From Nakamurella leprariae (GTDB lineage: Bacteria; Actinomycetota; Actinomycetes; Mycobacteriales; Nakamurellaceae), in contig NZ_JAERWK010000012.1 of the NCBI RefSeq assembly GCF_016918035.1, positions 62,001 to 126,000 on the forward strand: DNA of 64,000 nucleotides, given 5' to 3'. Below the pieces are notes generated by a model. The model did not search any database. It was not told where the DNA came from and was given only the letters and a program-made list of their open reading frames with translations. Positions 43,798 to 52,935 of this stretch are shown piece after piece. Both the position numbers and the translations under genes were made by a program. The first letter of the stretch is position 1; the number at the start of each line of letters is the position of its first letter.

Positions 43798-44961
43798 ATG
43801 GCGTCTCCCGATCGGTCCACCGACCTGCCCGACGCCCACCGGGCCCGGCCGGGTGCGGCCGCGCAGCCGCTGACCGACGCGGCCATCCGCAGGGCGCCCA
43901 AGGTGCTGCTGCACGACCACTTGGACGGCGGGTTGCGCCCGGCCACCCTGGTCGAGCTGGCCGAGGTCTCCGGGTACGCCGGCCTGCCGACCACCGACGT
44001 CCCGGCGCTGGCCCGCTGGTTCTCCGAGTCCGCCTTCTCCGGCTCGCTGGAGCGGTACCTGGAGACCTTCGTGCACACCGTCGGGGTGATGCAGACCCGC
44101 GAGTCACTGGTCCGGGTGGCCTCGGAGTGCGCCCAGGACCTCGCCGACGACGGGGTCGTCTACGCCGAGGTCCGCTTCGCCCCGGAGCTGCACGTCGAGC
44201 AGGGTCTGGAGCTTGCCGAGGTGGTGCAGGCGGTGCTCGACGGGTTCGCGGCCGGATCGGCCGCCGCGGCCGAGCGGGGCCGGCCGATCCTGGTCCGCGC
44301 CCTGCTCACCGCGATGCGGCACGCCGCCCGGTCCCGGGAGATCGCCGAGCTGGCCGTGCGGTTCCGCGAGGACGGGGTGGCCGGGTTCGACATCGCCGGG
44401 GCCGAGGCCGGCTTCCCGCCCACCCGGCACCTGGACGCCTTCGAGTACCTGCGCCGGGAGAACGCCCACTTCACCATCCACGCCGGGGAGGCGTTCGGGC
44501 TGCCGTCGATCTGGGAGGCCATCCAGTGGTGCGGGGCGGACCGGCTGGGTCACGGGGTGCGGATCGTCGACGACATCAGGACCGACATGAGCACCGACCC
44601 CGGGGGCCGCGACGCGGAGCTCGGTCGGCTGGCCGCCTACGTGCGCGACCGGCGCATCCCGCTGGAGATGGCCCCGACGTCGAACGTGCAGACCGGCGCG
44701 GCCGCCTCGATCGCCGAGCACCCGATCGGCCTGCTGACCCGGCTGCGCTTCCGGGTCACGGTGAACACCGACAACCGGTTGATGTCCGGCTGCACGATGA
44801 CCAGCGAGATGCTGGCGCTGGTCGAGGCGTTCGGCTACGGCTGGGACGACCTGGAGTGGTTCACCGTGAACGCGATGAAGTCGGCCTTCCTGCCGTTCGA
44901 CCAGCGGCTGGCCGTCATCCGTGACGTCATCAAGCCCGGCTACGACGCGCTGCGGGCCTGA
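43798..44961 (+). CDS. add: Adenosine deaminase
   Basis: Converts adenosine and deoxyadenosine to inosine and deoxyinosine, the entry to the salvage genes further on; 387 residues. Zinc and catalytic motifs: '[15 protein letters not shown]' (HxH, about residues 37-51), '[15 protein letters not shown]' (His/Glu, about 223-237), '[12 protein letters not shown]' (His, about 247-258) and '[20 protein letters not shown]' (Asp). The N-terminus of about 20 residues is disordered. The stop abuts an inverted copy of the dispersed 54-bp repeat. Confidence 0.95.
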   Translation: MASPDRSTDLPDAHRARPGAAAQPLTDAAIRRAPKVLLHDHLDGGLRPATLVELAEVSGYAGLPTTDVPALARWFSESAFSGSLERYLETFVHTVGVMQTRESLVRVASECAQDLADDGVVYAEVRFAPELHVEQGLELAEVVQAVLDGFAAGSAAAAERGRPILVRALLTAMRHAARSREIAELAVRFREDGVAGFDIAGAEAGFPPTRHLDAFEYLRRENAHFTIHAGEAFGLPSIWEAIQWCGADRLGHGVRIVDDIRTDMSTDPGGRDAELGRLAAYVRDRRIPLEMAPTSNVQTGAAASIAEHPIGLLTRLRFRVTVNTDNRLMSGCTMTSEMLALVEAFGYGWDDLEWFTVNAMKSAFLPFDQRLAVIRDVIKPGYDALRA

Positions 44962-45009
44962 TGGTCTAGGCCCAGGTTCGCTCGTTCCTCGCTCTCGCGA
45001 CTCATCCGG
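44955..45009 (-). repeat. Third copy of the dispersed hairpin element
   Basis: On the minus strand this reads GAGTCGCGAGAGCGAGGAAC then GAGCGAACC and a hairpin GGGCCT-7 bases-AGGCCC (44955-44960 with 44968-44973). It aligns over its whole length with the two copies at 14637-14744, including the 'GACCATC' loop. It overlaps the last codons of add and fills the gap to the convergent gene. Confidence 0.7.
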
Positions 45010-45044
45010 TGCCGGGCCTGACCGTCGAGCCCGCCGACGGGTGA

Positions 45045-46346
45045 CTACCTGGCCGCCGGGTCCCACTCCAGCGTGATGGCGAACCGGTCGACCAGCACCG
45101 TCCACGCCGCGACCTCGTCGTCGTACGGCGGGGCCGGCGCGAGTCGGTCCGGATCGTCCGAGGTGATCGAGCCGACCAGGTTGCCCAGCGGGGTGGCGCT
45201 GGACAGTGCGTCGGCCGTCTCGCTGTCGCCCCGGGCGTCCCCGGCGTCGCTGAGCAGCTCGACGGCCAGCTCCAGTTGGTCGGCGTCCACCGCGCCCGGC
45301 CCGGTGAGCAGCTGCTCGGCCAGCCCGTCGAGCCGGTAGGTGTTGGCCGCGTCGACCAGCACGGCGGCGTCCCCACCGCTGACCGCGTCGCGCACCTCGG
45401 CCCAGAAGTTCAGCTCCGAGAGCCGGTGCCGCGCACCCGGTTCGGCGATGAAGTCCTCGAGCGCGTCGGGCGAGGAGAACGTCAGGATGCGGCCGCCCCG
45501 GGACAGGAACACCGGCTCGTCGTCCAGGTAGCCCCGCAGCGACCAACCCGTCCGCCCGGCCACGGTGATCTGGATGCAGTCGATGCCCGCCTGCTCCCAG
45601 AAGAGCAGGTCGGCGTCGCGCTCCTCGGCTGGCTCGGCGGTGTCCCGCTCGAAGTCGGCGACGTCGGAGGCGTCGGCGCCGAACTCGTCCTCGAGCTCCT
45701 GCACGCTCTCCGCCGATGCGGCGGCCACGGCCGCCTCCATCGCCGCGACCTCGCGCTGCGCGGTCTCCACCGCGGCCCCGTCGACCTCGGGGGTGGTGAC
45801 CAGCTGGTCCAGGGCGTCGACCACGTCGTCCCAGCGCTCGGCGACCACGGCGCCGATCTCGTCCCACAGTTTCTCGCCGGTGCGCCCGGCGAACGCCTGC
45901 TCGCCCAGCGCCAGCGCGGCGAAGCCGTCGGAGGCGCCGAGGACCTCGTCGATCACCGCGATGTCGCACACCTCGGCGAGCGACCGCAGGATGGCCACCG
46001 TGTCGGCCAGCTCGGCCAGCGTCCAGATGTCAGGGGTCTCGGCCACCAGGTCGGGGACGCCGATGATGTCGAAGCGATGGTCGTCGTCCGGGGTCAGCTC
46101 GTCGGCCAGGAACCGGGCGGCCGCCGGCCACTCCGGGTGGTCGATCAGATCGTGCTCGGTGGCGGTGCGGGTGAACGCGGCCAGGTGCGCGACGGTGGGG
46201 AAGACGTAGAGGTCGTCCCCGGCGCCGAGGAAGGCCTCCCAGTCCTCGCCGTCCTCGTGCCAGGTGGGTGCCCATAAGGTGATGCCGGTGCCCTCGGTGA
46301 GACCCAGGCTGATCGGGACGATCTCCGCTGCCATCTCCGCTGCCAT
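45045..46346 (-). CDS. Conserved actinobacterial protein (Rv3311-like, often labelled 'primosomal protein')
   Basis: A 433-residue soluble acidic protein. The N-terminus 'MAAEIVPISLGLTEGTGITL' and 'LWAPTWHEDGEDWEAFLGAG' (about residues 5-43) match what I recall of M. tuberculosis Rv3311 and its actinobacterial relatives, which sit near add and the salvage genes. A middle section (about 185-265) is a long acidic helical stretch. The C-terminal part has 'VAGRTGWSLRGYLDDEPVFL' and 'LSELNFWAEVRDAVSGGD'. No catalytic motif is visible, and the 'primosomal' label has no support here. The first codons duplicate MAAE in tandem; ATG 46346 or 46334. Confidence 0.83.
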   Translation of the reverse strand: MAAEMAAEIVPISLGLTEGTGITLWAPTWHEDGEDWEAFLGAGDDLYVFPTVAHLAAFTRTATEHDLIDHPEWPAAARFLADELTPDDDHRFDIIGVPDLVAETPDIWTLAELADTVAILRSLAEVCDIAVIDEVLGASDGFAALALGEQAFAGRTGEKLWDEIGAVVAERWDDVVDALDQLVTTPEVDGAAVETAQREVAAMEAAVAAASAESVQELEDEFGADASDVADFERDTAEPAEERDADLLFWEQAGIDCIQITVAGRTGWSLRGYLDDEPVFLSRGGRILTFSSPDALEDFIAEPGARHRLSELNFWAEVRDAVSGGDAAVLVDAANTYRLDGLAEQLLTGPGAVDADQLELAVELLSDAGDARGDSETADALSSATPLGNLVGSITSDDPDRLAPAPPYDDEVAAWTVLVDRFAITLEWDPAAR

Positions 46347-46651
46347 CGATCGCAGTCCTTTCCCGGCTGTACCGGCGTACGGGGCTGACCCCTGGCGTGC
46401 CGCACCGCCCTGGGCCGACCCGGACCGGGTCCACACGGGCGGTTGCACCCCGGTGGCGGGGCGGCGCTCAGCGTAACGGCCCGGGTCGGAATGAGGTGGC
46501 CGCCGGGTGACCGGAGGGCAGAGGATGGGCGCTCATCCGTGGAACGGTCGTCCGGACGGTGGGCCTGCCGGGCGAGCCGCCACCATGGGCTCACGATCGG
46601 CTCTGGGCAGTCATGGACGGCTGCGCGGGGCATCGCACACCTGGAGGAACG
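46347..46651. other. 305-base divergent intergenic region
   Basis: No gene seen. A TACGCT box on the minus strand (46470-46475) could serve the Rv3311-like gene. GGAGGA at about 46643 is the ribosome site of the DUF5302 gene. Confidence 0.4.
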
Positions 46652-46945
46652 ATGACCGACCGAGCCGGACAGCCGCCCGCCGCATCCTCGGACAGTGCCG
46701 ACCCGGCCGCCGCCGTCGGCGCCCCGAGTGCCGGGGCCGGTCCGGGCGTCGACCACGAGGCACCAGACCACGAGGCACCAGACCAGGAGGCGCCCGCCGA
46801 CCGCGGGAGATCGGCGTTCCAGGCGGCCATCGAGCGCAAGCGCACCGCCGGCCAGGCTCGGTCCGCCCACCTGGACGGGCATGGCGTCAGCGGCGCCACC
46901 GCCAGCCACAAGTCGACCCGCACGTTCCGCCGCAAGTCGGGCTGA
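46652..46945 (+). CDS. DUF5302 family small protein
   Basis: A 97-residue basic-ended protein. Residues about 1-50 are a disordered, acidic Ala/Pro tail with tandem 'HEAPD' repeats. Residues about 53-97 carry the DUF5302 pattern 'FQAAIERKRTAG' followed by 'ASHKSTRTFRRKSG' at the extreme C-terminus. Such proteins are abundant, tiny and uncharacterised in actinobacteria. Strong GGAGGA ribosome site 6 bases before ATG supports expression. Converges on fprA across a shared hairpin. Confidence 0.82.
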   Translation: MTDRAGQPPAASSDSADPAAAVGAPSAGAGPGVDHEAPDHEAPDQEAPADRGRSAFQAAIERKRTAGQARSAHLDGHGVSGATASHKSTRTFRRKSG

Positions 46946-47021
46946 GCGGGGCCGGCGACGACAGCGAGTCCGGGTCGTCCGACGGGGCGACCCGGGCCCG
47001 GCCCCACCGAAGGAGGGTCCG

Positions 47022-47048
47022 GCTGACCGGTCAGAGCGACCGGTCAGC
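47022..47048. terminator. Bidirectional hairpin between DUF5302 and fprA
   Basis: An 11-bp perfect stem (47022-47032 with 47038-47048), loop AGAGC. It includes the fprA stop codon, so it could end both convergent transcripts. Confidence 0.6.
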
Positions 47049-48408
47049 TGCTCGCGGCGGCGATCCCGGTCATCTCGGCGCGCGAGGTGACCTTGATCCG
47101 CTCGCGGGACTCCGGCTCGCCCAGCGACCGCTCGTACGAGTCGAGGCGGTCCCAGCCGGCGAAGTCGGTGATCGGCAGGCCCTTGGCCAGCAGCATGGCC
47201 CGCACCTCCTCGCGGGAACGGTGCGGCGCCGGCGCCAGGGTGGCGGCGTCGGCCAGCAGGTTGGCCACGGTCTCCGAGGCGTCGGACTTGGTGTGGCCGA
47301 TCAGCCCGACCGGTCCACGCTTGACCCAGCCCGTGGCGTAGATGCCCGGCATCGGGGTGCCGTCCAGGTCGAGCACCCGGCCCGCCTCGTTGGGCAGCAC
47401 CAACTTGGCGGTGTCGAACGGCAGGTCGTCGATCGCCTCCGAGCGGTAGCCCACCGCGCGGTAGACGGCCTGCACGTCCCAGGTGGTGAACTCGCCGGTG
47501 CCCCGGACGTTGCCGTCCCCGGTCAGCTCCATGTGCTCGGTGCGCAGGCCGGTGACGCCGGTCTGCTCGTCACCGAGGATCTCCACCGGGTTCTCCAGGA
47601 AGTGCAGGTGGATGCGCCGGTGCGGCCCGGGCTGCGCGTCCCGCATCGCCCAGTCGGAGAGCACGTCGACGACCATGCGCAGGCTCTTGCTGCCGGCCAT
47701 CTCCCGCTCGGAGGCCTCGTCGAACTCCATGCCCTCCGGGGCGACCACGCACTGCACGTTCGGCGAGTGGTCCAGCTCGCGCAGCTCCACCGGCGTGAAC
47801 TTGGCCTGGGCCGGACCGCGCCGGGCGAACATGTGCACGTCGGTGATGGTCGAGTCGGCCAGCACGCGGTGCACGTGCGGCGGGATCTCGGTGTAGAGCA
47901 GTTCGTCGCCGGTGCGGGCCAGCAACCGGGCCACGTCCAGGCCGACGTTGCCCACGCCGATGACGGCGACGGCGCGCTGGTCGGACAGGTCCCAGGTCTG
48001 CTCGCGGTCCGGGTGCGAGTCGTAGAAGGCCACGAAGTCGGCCGCCCCGTAGGAGCGGGGCAGGTGGTCGCCGGGGATCTGCAGGTCGCGGTCCCGCTCG
48101 GCGCCGGTGGCGAAGATGACGGCGTCGTAGAACTGGCGCAGTTCGTCGACCTTGACGTCGACGCCCACCTGCACGTTGCCGAAGAACTGGATCCGGGGGT
48201 TCTCCATGACCCGGTGCAGCGCCACGATGATCTGCTTGATGCGCGGATGGTCGGGGGCGACGCCGTAGCGGATCAGGCCGTACGGGGTGGGCAGCCGGTC
48301 GTAGAGGTCGACGGTGACGTCGTCGTCCTGTTTGGTGAGGATGTCCGAGGCGTAGATGCCGGCCGGTCCGGCGCCGACCACGGCGATCCGCAGGGGCAGG
48401 GACGACAT
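47044..48408 (-). CDS. Ferredoxin/adrenodoxin-type NADP reductase (FprA-like)
   Basis: A 454-residue flavoprotein that moves electrons between NADPH and ferredoxins, for example for cytochromes P450 and iron-sulfur biosynthesis. FAD loop '[18 protein letters not shown]' (about residues 7-24), '[20 protein letters not shown]' (about 38-57, adrenodoxin-reductase signature), NADP loop '[17 protein letters not shown]' (about 153-169), '[19 protein letters not shown]' (about 199-217) and '[18 protein letters not shown]' near the end. Very close in layout to FprA of M. tuberculosis. ATG 48408 has GAGGAG upstream. Confidence 0.93.
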   Translation of the reverse strand: MSSLPLRIAVVGAGPAGIYASDILTKQDDDVTVDLYDRLPTPYGLIRYGVAPDHPRIKQIIVALHRVMENPRIQFFGNVQVGVDVKVDELRQFYDAVIFATGAERDRDLQIPGDHLPRSYGAADFVAFYDSHPDREQTWDLSDQRAVAVIGVGNVGLDVARLLARTGDELLYTEIPPHVHRVLADSTITDVHMFARRGPAQAKFTPVELRELDHSPNVQCVVAPEGMEFDEASEREMAGSKSLRMVVDVLSDWAMRDAQPGPHRRIHLHFLENPVEILGDEQTGVTGLRTEHMELTGDGNVRGTGEFTTWDVQAVYRAVGYRSEAIDDLPFDTAKLVLPNEAGRVLDLDGTPMPGIYATGWVKRGPVGLIGHTKSDASETVANLLADAATLAPAPHRSREEVRAMLLAKGLPITDFAGWDRLDSYERSLGEPESRERIKVTSRAEMTGIAAASS

Positions 48409-48749
48409 ACGGCACTCCTCGACGACGACTTCGGACGACAGCACTGGGACAACTCGCTCACGGACGGACTCGGTACGGGCGCCGGCGGGCATCCTCGTCG
48501 GGCGCGACCCGGCACGCCGTCGGGCGTCGGGGTCTCCTCGCATGCCCGGCCGGACGACGCGCGGACGCGCCGGGCCGCGACGCACCGAACCGTGGCCAGC
48601 CTAGCGGCGCAACGCCCGGGCCACGGTGGACGTGGGCCGGGTCACCTGCTGTGCTGGCGTCCGGCCGGCAGCCGCTCCGCCCCGGGAGGGGGCGCGATCG
48701 TGCGGCGACGGCCACGGGCAGCGACCACCACGGTGAGGCGGAGGACGAC
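48409..48749. other. 341-base divergent intergenic region between fprA and deoC
   Basis: No gene seen; an in-frame extension of fprA to 48585 exists but is Arg/Pro-rich and unlike the family. A TAGGCT box on the minus strand (48598-48603) may be the fprA -10. GGAGGA before 48750 is the deoC ribosome site. Confidence 0.4.
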
Positions 48750-49448
48750 ATGCGGCGGGCGGAACTGGCGGCACACCTGGACGTGACCCTGTTGCGGCCC
48801 GGGGCGACGGCGGAGGACGTGCGCGCGCTGTGCGAGCAGGCCATGGAGGTCGGGGCGGCGGCGGTGTGCGTGTCACCGTCGCGCGTGCCCGACGCGGTCG
48901 CGGTGCTGCAGGCCCGGGACGGCGCCGCCGTGCCGGTCGCGACGGTGTGCGGGTTCCCGTCCGGCGCCCACCGCACCGTGGTGAAGGTGACCGAGGCGTC
49001 CACAGCGGTGCACGAGGGCGCCGGCGAGATCGACATGGTGATCGATCTGGGACTGGTCAAGGACGGAGCCTGGGACGCGGTCGAGGCCGACATCACCGCG
49101 GTGCAGTGGGAGCTGGACCAGCACCCGGCGGTCGCCGACGGGGCCCGGCCGCTGGTGAAGGTGATCTTGGAGACCGCCGCGCTGACCGACGAGGAGATCG
49201 TGCGGTGCTGCCGGGTCGCCGAGGCGGCCGGGGCGGCGTTCGTGAAGACCTCGACCGGGTTCCACCCGGCCGGTGGTGCCTCGGTGCATGCGGTGCAGCT
49301 GATGGCGAGCACGGTCGGCGGACGACTGGGCATCAAGGCCTCCGGCGGCATCGCCGACACCGCCCAGGCGCTCGCCCTGATCGAGGCGGGCGCCACCCGG
49401 CTCGGGGTGTCCCGGGCGGCCGCCGTGCTGGCCGACCTGACCGACTGA
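48750..49448 (+). CDS. deoC: Deoxyribose-phosphate aldolase
   Basis: Cleaves 2-deoxyribose-5-phosphate to glyceraldehyde-3-phosphate and acetaldehyde, the last step of deoxynucleoside breakdown; 232 residues. '[20 protein letters not shown]' (about residues 8-27), '[10 protein letters not shown]' (about 65-74), '[16 protein letters not shown]' (about 92-107), '[16 protein letters not shown]' (Lys, about 133-148) and the Schiff-base Lys in 'FVKTSTGF' (about 165-172). Helped by GGAGGA. It lies 36 bases before upp but upp has its own promoter. Confidence 0.95.
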   Translation: MRRAELAAHLDVTLLRPGATAEDVRALCEQAMEVGAAAVCVSPSRVPDAVAVLQARDGAAVPVATVCGFPSGAHRTVVKVTEASTAVHEGAGEIDMVIDLGLVKDGAWDAVEADITAVQWELDQHPAVADGARPLVKVILETAALTDEEIVRCCRVAEAAGAAFVKTSTGFHPAGGASVHAVQLMASTVGGRLGIKASGGIADTAQALALIEAGATRLGVSRAAAVLADLTD

Positions 49449-49471
49449 CCCGCCGGGCCGACCCCGCCGAT

Positions 49472-49477
49472 TAGCCT
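49472..49477 (+). promoter_or_regulatory. -10 box (TAGCCT) of upp
   Basis: TAGCCT ends 7 bases before ATG 49485; no Shine-Dalgarno follows it. Suggests a leaderless upp transcript separate from deoC. Confidence 0.5.
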
Positions 49478-49484
49478 GCGCACC

Positions 49485-50138
49485 ATGCCCGCCGCGCACG
49501 AGATCCCCGACGGCCTCGACGTCACCGTCGTCGACCACCCGCTGGCCGCCGCCCGGTTGTCGACGATGCGGGACGCCCGCAGCGACAACGCGACCTTCCG
49601 GGCCGCGCTGCGCGAGCTGACCTTGATGCTGGTCTACGAGGCGACGCGCACCCTGGCCACCGACCTGGTGCCGATCCACACCCCGGTGGCCCGGACCAAC
49701 GCGGTGCGGCTGGCCACCCCGCCGCTGCTGGTCCCGGTGCTGCGGGCCGGGTTGGGCATGGCCGACCAGGCCCACGCGATGATCCCGGAGTCGCAGATGG
49801 GTTTCGTCGGGCTGGCCCGGGACGAGGCCACGCTGCTGCCCACGCCGTACCTGGAGTCGCTGCCCGAGACGCTGGCCGGCCGGCCCGTCTACGTGCTGGA
49901 TCCCATGCTGGCCACCGGCGGGTCCATGGCCCACACCATCGGCCTGCTGGTCGAGCGTGGGGCCACCGACGTGACCGCGATCTGTGCGCTGACCGCGCCG
50001 GAGGGTCTGGTCACGCTGGCCGCGTCGGGGTTGCCGGTCCGCGTCGTCACCGCGTCGGTCGACGAGCGGCTCAACGACTCGGGCTACATCATCCCCGGTC
50101 TCGGGGACGCGGGGGACCGGCAGTTCGGCGCGGTCTGA
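49485..50138 (+). CDS. upp: Uracil phosphoribosyltransferase
   Basis: Makes UMP from uracil and PRPP; 217 residues. '[20 protein letters not shown]' (about residues 8-27), '[19 protein letters not shown]' (about 84-102), the PRPP loop '[18 protein letters not shown]' (about 134-151) and the C-terminal uracil site '[20 protein letters not shown]' (about 189-208). Length and motifs are normal. Converges on the phosphohexomutase gene. Confidence 0.96.
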   Translation: MPAAHEIPDGLDVTVVDHPLAAARLSTMRDARSDNATFRAALRELTLMLVYEATRTLATDLVPIHTPVARTNAVRLATPPLLVPVLRAGLGMADQAHAMIPESQMGFVGLARDEATLLPTPYLESLPETLAGRPVYVLDPMLATGGSMAHTIGLLVERGATDVTAICALTAPEGLVTLAASGLPVRVVTASVDERLNDSGYIIPGLGDAGDRQFGAV

Positions 50139-50180
50139 TCGCCGGTCTGATTGCGGTCTGATTCGCGGGTGACCGGGCGC

Positions 50181-51863
50181 TCAGCCCGGCAGGTCCAGCA
50201 GCCCGGCGACCTCGTCCCGCAGGTCGCGCAGCCGGCCGCGGCACGTCCGCCGGACCTGCTCGGGTGCCGTCCCGGCCGGCACCGGCTCCGACACCTCCAG
50301 GTAGGCCTTGAGTTTGGGTTCGGTCCCGGACGGCCGCACCACGGCGCGGGCCGTCGACGTGCGCAGCACCACGCCGTCGGTGCGGGGCAGCAGATCGGTG
50401 TACTCGGCCGGGTCGCCCAGCAGCCGGTCCGGCCGGGACGCCCGCAGCCGGCGCATGGCACCGGCGATCACGGCCACGTCGTCCACCCGCACCGACAGCT
50501 GGTCGGTGACGAACATGCCGTGCTGGCGCGCCAGATCGTCCAGCCGGGACGGGAGGTCGCGACCCTCGGCGCGCAGCCGGGCGGCCAGGGCGGCGGCGAC
50601 GACGGCCGCCGAGATGCCGTCCTTGTCCCGCACCCCGTCCGGGTCGACGCACAGCCCGAGCGCCTCCTCGTAGCCGAAGACCAGGCCGGTGCCCTCCCCG
50701 TCGCCGGCCCGCACGATCCACTTGAAGCCGGTGAGCGTCTCGTCGTAGCGGACGCCGGCCGCCGCGGCCACCGAGCGGAGCTGTTGCGAGGACACCACCG
50801 TGGTCGCCACCAGCGGGTCCGGGTGGATGGTGCGGTCGAGGATGCCCAGCACGAGATCAGCCAGCAGCACGCCGGTCTCGTCCCCGGTGAGCATCCGCCA
50901 CCCGTCGCCGGTGCGAACCCCGATCGCGCACCGATCGGCGTCCGGGTCGAGCGCCACGGCCAGATCGGCGTCCACCTCGGCCGCCAGCGCCAGCAGCAGG
51001 TCGGTCGCCCCGGCCTCCTCCGGGTTGGGGAACGGCACGGTCGGGAAGTCGGCGTCGGGCACGGCCTGTTCCCGGACCACGTGCACGTCGGTGAAGCCGG
51101 CGTCGTGCAGCACGCGCACGGCGAGATCTCCGCCCACGCCGTGCATCGGGGTGAGCGCGATGCGCAGCTGCCGCGCCCCGGCCGGCGCGCACCCGGTCGC
51201 CCGGGCGGCGTACCGCTCGACCAGGTCGACCGGCCAGGGCCGGACCGCGGCCGGATCGGCGGGCACCGCGTGCACCGACCGGACCGCCGCGATGGCGGCC
51301 TCGATCCGGGTGTCGTCCGGGCCGACCAGCTGCACCCCGCCGGCCAGGTACACCTTGAGTCCGTTGTCCTGCGCCGGGTTGTGGGACGCGGTGACGTGCA
51401 GGCCGGCCGCCGCGCCCAGCTGCCGCACCGCGAAGGCGGTGACCGGGGTGGGCAACGGCCGGTCGGCCAGCAGCACGGTGCAGCCGGCCGCGGCCAGTAC
51501 AGCGGCGGCGTCGGCGGCGAACTCGGCCGAGCGGTGCCGGGCGTCGAAGCCGACGACGACCACGGCGCCCGGGCCGGCCGTGGCCCGCAGGTGCGCGGCG
51601 ATCCCCGCCGCGGCCCGACGGATGACGGCCGCGTTCATCCCGGCGGGACCGGCCCGCAGCGGTCCGCGCAACCCGGCGGTCCCGAAGATCAGACCGGCGC
51701 CCATCCGGTCCGCGAGATCTGCGACAGCCACGGCGTTCCCGGCCATGGCGTCGGCCAGCACCCGCTGCAGCTCGGTCCGGTCGCCGGGGTGCGGATCGTC
51801 GGCCAGCCAGGCCATCGTCGCGTCGCGGAGCTGGGGCGTGAGCCGGGCCGTCGGCGAGGTCAC
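50181..51863 (-). CDS. Phosphopentomutase/phosphomannomutase (alpha-D-phosphohexomutase family)
   Basis: A 560-residue mutase. Catalytic phosphoserine loop 'LHVTASHNPAQDNGLKVYL' (about residues 154-172), 'FGTAGLRGPLRAGPAGMN' (about 60-77), metal loop 'ALDPDADRCAIG' (about 309-320), 'GYEEALGLCVDP' (about 395-406) and the phosphate-binding 'VRPSGTEPKLKAYLEV' (about 515-530). Its size and the position 3 bases after PNP favour a PGM2-type phosphopentomutase, converting ribose-1-P and deoxyribose-1-P to 5-phosphates. M. tuberculosis PmmB is the comparable gene. Mannose activity cannot be excluded. GTG start. Confidence 0.9.
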   Translation of the reverse strand: MTSPTARLTPQLRDATMAWLADDPHPGDRTELQRVLADAMAGNAVAVADLADRMGAGLIFGTAGLRGPLRAGPAGMNAAVIRRAAAGIAAHLRATAGPGAVVVVGFDARHRSAEFAADAAAVLAAAGCTVLLADRPLPTPVTAFAVRQLGAAAGLHVTASHNPAQDNGLKVYLAGGVQLVGPDDTRIEAAIAAVRSVHAVPADPAAVRPWPVDLVERYAARATGCAPAGARQLRIALTPMHGVGGDLAVRVLHDAGFTDVHVVREQAVPDADFPTVPFPNPEEAGATDLLLALAAEVDADLAVALDPDADRCAIGVRTGDGWRMLTGDETGVLLADLVLGILDRTIHPDPLVATTVVSSQQLRSVAAAAGVRYDETLTGFKWIVRAGDGEGTGLVFGYEEALGLCVDPDGVRDKDGISAAVVAAALAARLRAEGRDLPSRLDDLARQHGMFVTDQLSVRVDDVAVIAGAMRRLRASRPDRLLGDPAEYTDLLPRTDGVVLRTSTARAVVRPSGTEPKLKAYLEVSEPVPAGTAPEQVRRTCRGRLRDLRDEVAGLLDLPG

Positions 51864-51866
51864 GAC

Positions 51867-52703
51867 TCAGGCCCTGGCGATCAGGGTGGCCAGCAGGTCA
51901 CCCATCCGTTCGGCCGCGGCCCGCCCGGTGTCCAGCACCTCCTGGTGGTCCAGCGGTTCGCCGGACATCCCGGCGGCCAGATTGGTGACCAGCGACAGAC
52001 CGAACACCTCGGCGACGCCGGCGGCGCGGGCGGCGATCGCCTCGAGCACGGTGGACATCCCGACCAGGTCGGCGCCCAGGGTGCGCAGCATCCGGATCTC
52101 CGCCGGGGTCTCGAAGTGCGGGCCGGGCAGTTGCGCGTAGACGCCTTCGGCCAGGCTCGGGTCGATGGAGCGGGCCAGTTCCCGCAGCCGCGGCGAGTAC
52201 AGGTCGGTGAGGTCGACGAACTGCGCCCCGACCAACGGGGAGGTGGCGGTCAGGTTGAGGTGGTCGGCGATGAGGACCGGTTGGCCGGGCCGCATGTCGG
52301 CGCGCAGCCCACCCGCCGCGTTGGTCAGCACCACGGCCCGGGCGCCGGCCGCGGCGGCCACCCGGACCCCGTGCGCCACCTGGGCGACGCCCCGGCCCTC
52401 GTACAGGTGGGTGCGACCGAGCAGCACCAGGGCGTGGCGGTCGCCCACCCGCACGGACCGCACCGTGCCGCCGTGTCCCAGCACGGTCGGCGCGGCGAAT
52501 CCGGAGAGCGACCCGATCGGCAGTTCGGTGTCGGCCGGCCCCAGCCGGTCGGCGGCGCCGGCCCAGCCCGACCCCATGACCAGCGCCACGTCGTGCCGTG
52601 ACACCCCGGTCCGCTCGGCCAGTTCGGCGGCGGCCTGCGCGGCCAGCGCCACCGGATCACCGGTCGAGCGGCTGGTCGAGCTGCTGGTCGGGTCAGCGGT
52701 CAT
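51867..52703 (-). CDS. Purine-nucleoside phosphorylase
   Basis: Splits inosine and guanosine (and deoxy forms) into base and pentose-1-phosphate; 278 residues, trimeric PNP type. '[17 protein letters not shown]' (about residues 40-56, phosphate loop), '[20 protein letters not shown]' (about 94-113), '[19 protein letters not shown]' (about 126-144), '[18 protein letters not shown]' (about 188-205) and '[13 protein letters not shown]' (about 213-225). Feeds the mutase directly downstream. The upstream region holds seven copies of a 12-bp repeat. Confidence 0.95.
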   Translation of the reverse strand: MTADPTSSSTSRSTGDPVALAAQAAAELAERTGVSRHDVALVMGSGWAGAADRLGPADTELPIGSLSGFAAPTVLGHGGTVRSVRVGDRHALVLLGRTHLYEGRGVAQVAHGVRVAAAAGARAVVLTNAAGGLRADMRPGQPVLIADHLNLTATSPLVGAQFVDLTDLYSPRLRELARSIDPSLAEGVYAQLPGPHFETPAEIRMLRTLGADLVGMSTVLEAIAARAAGVAEVFGLSLVTNLAAGMSGEPLDHQEVLDTGRAAAERMGDLLATLIARA

Positions 52704-52728
52704 CGGGCGGCTCCTGACTGGGGCGGTC

Positions 52729-52812
52729 GGCAGGGAGAACGGCAGGACGGACGGCGGGGAGAACGGCAGGGCGGACGGCAGGGAGAACGGTAGGGAGAAC
52801 GGTGGGGCGGTC
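52729..52812. repeat. 12-bp tandem repeat, 7 copies, in the PNP/kinase divergent promoter region
   Basis: Units alternate between GGCAGGGAGAAC and GGCAGGRCGGAC types, giving a 24-bp higher-order pattern in the first four; the last units change to GGTAGGGAGAAC and GGTGGGGCGGTC. It ends about 120 bases before the kinase start and begins 26 bases upstream of the PNP start. Confidence 0.85.
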
Positions 52813-52935
52813 GGTGACCCGGTGCGAGCAGCGTGGCAGGTCGCCGGTGACCCGGTCGAGCGGGGCCGGGATGAGGGCCCGTCGCCGCCGGGACGGGTGG
52901 GGCCCGGGCGGAGGACGGGCTGGCACGATGGGGGG

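Noticed and set aside
43514-43873. Plus-strand 119-codon frame between sdhC and add
   Set aside because: Arg/Gly/Pro-rich, no homology-like pattern, overlaps the add promoter and start in another frame.
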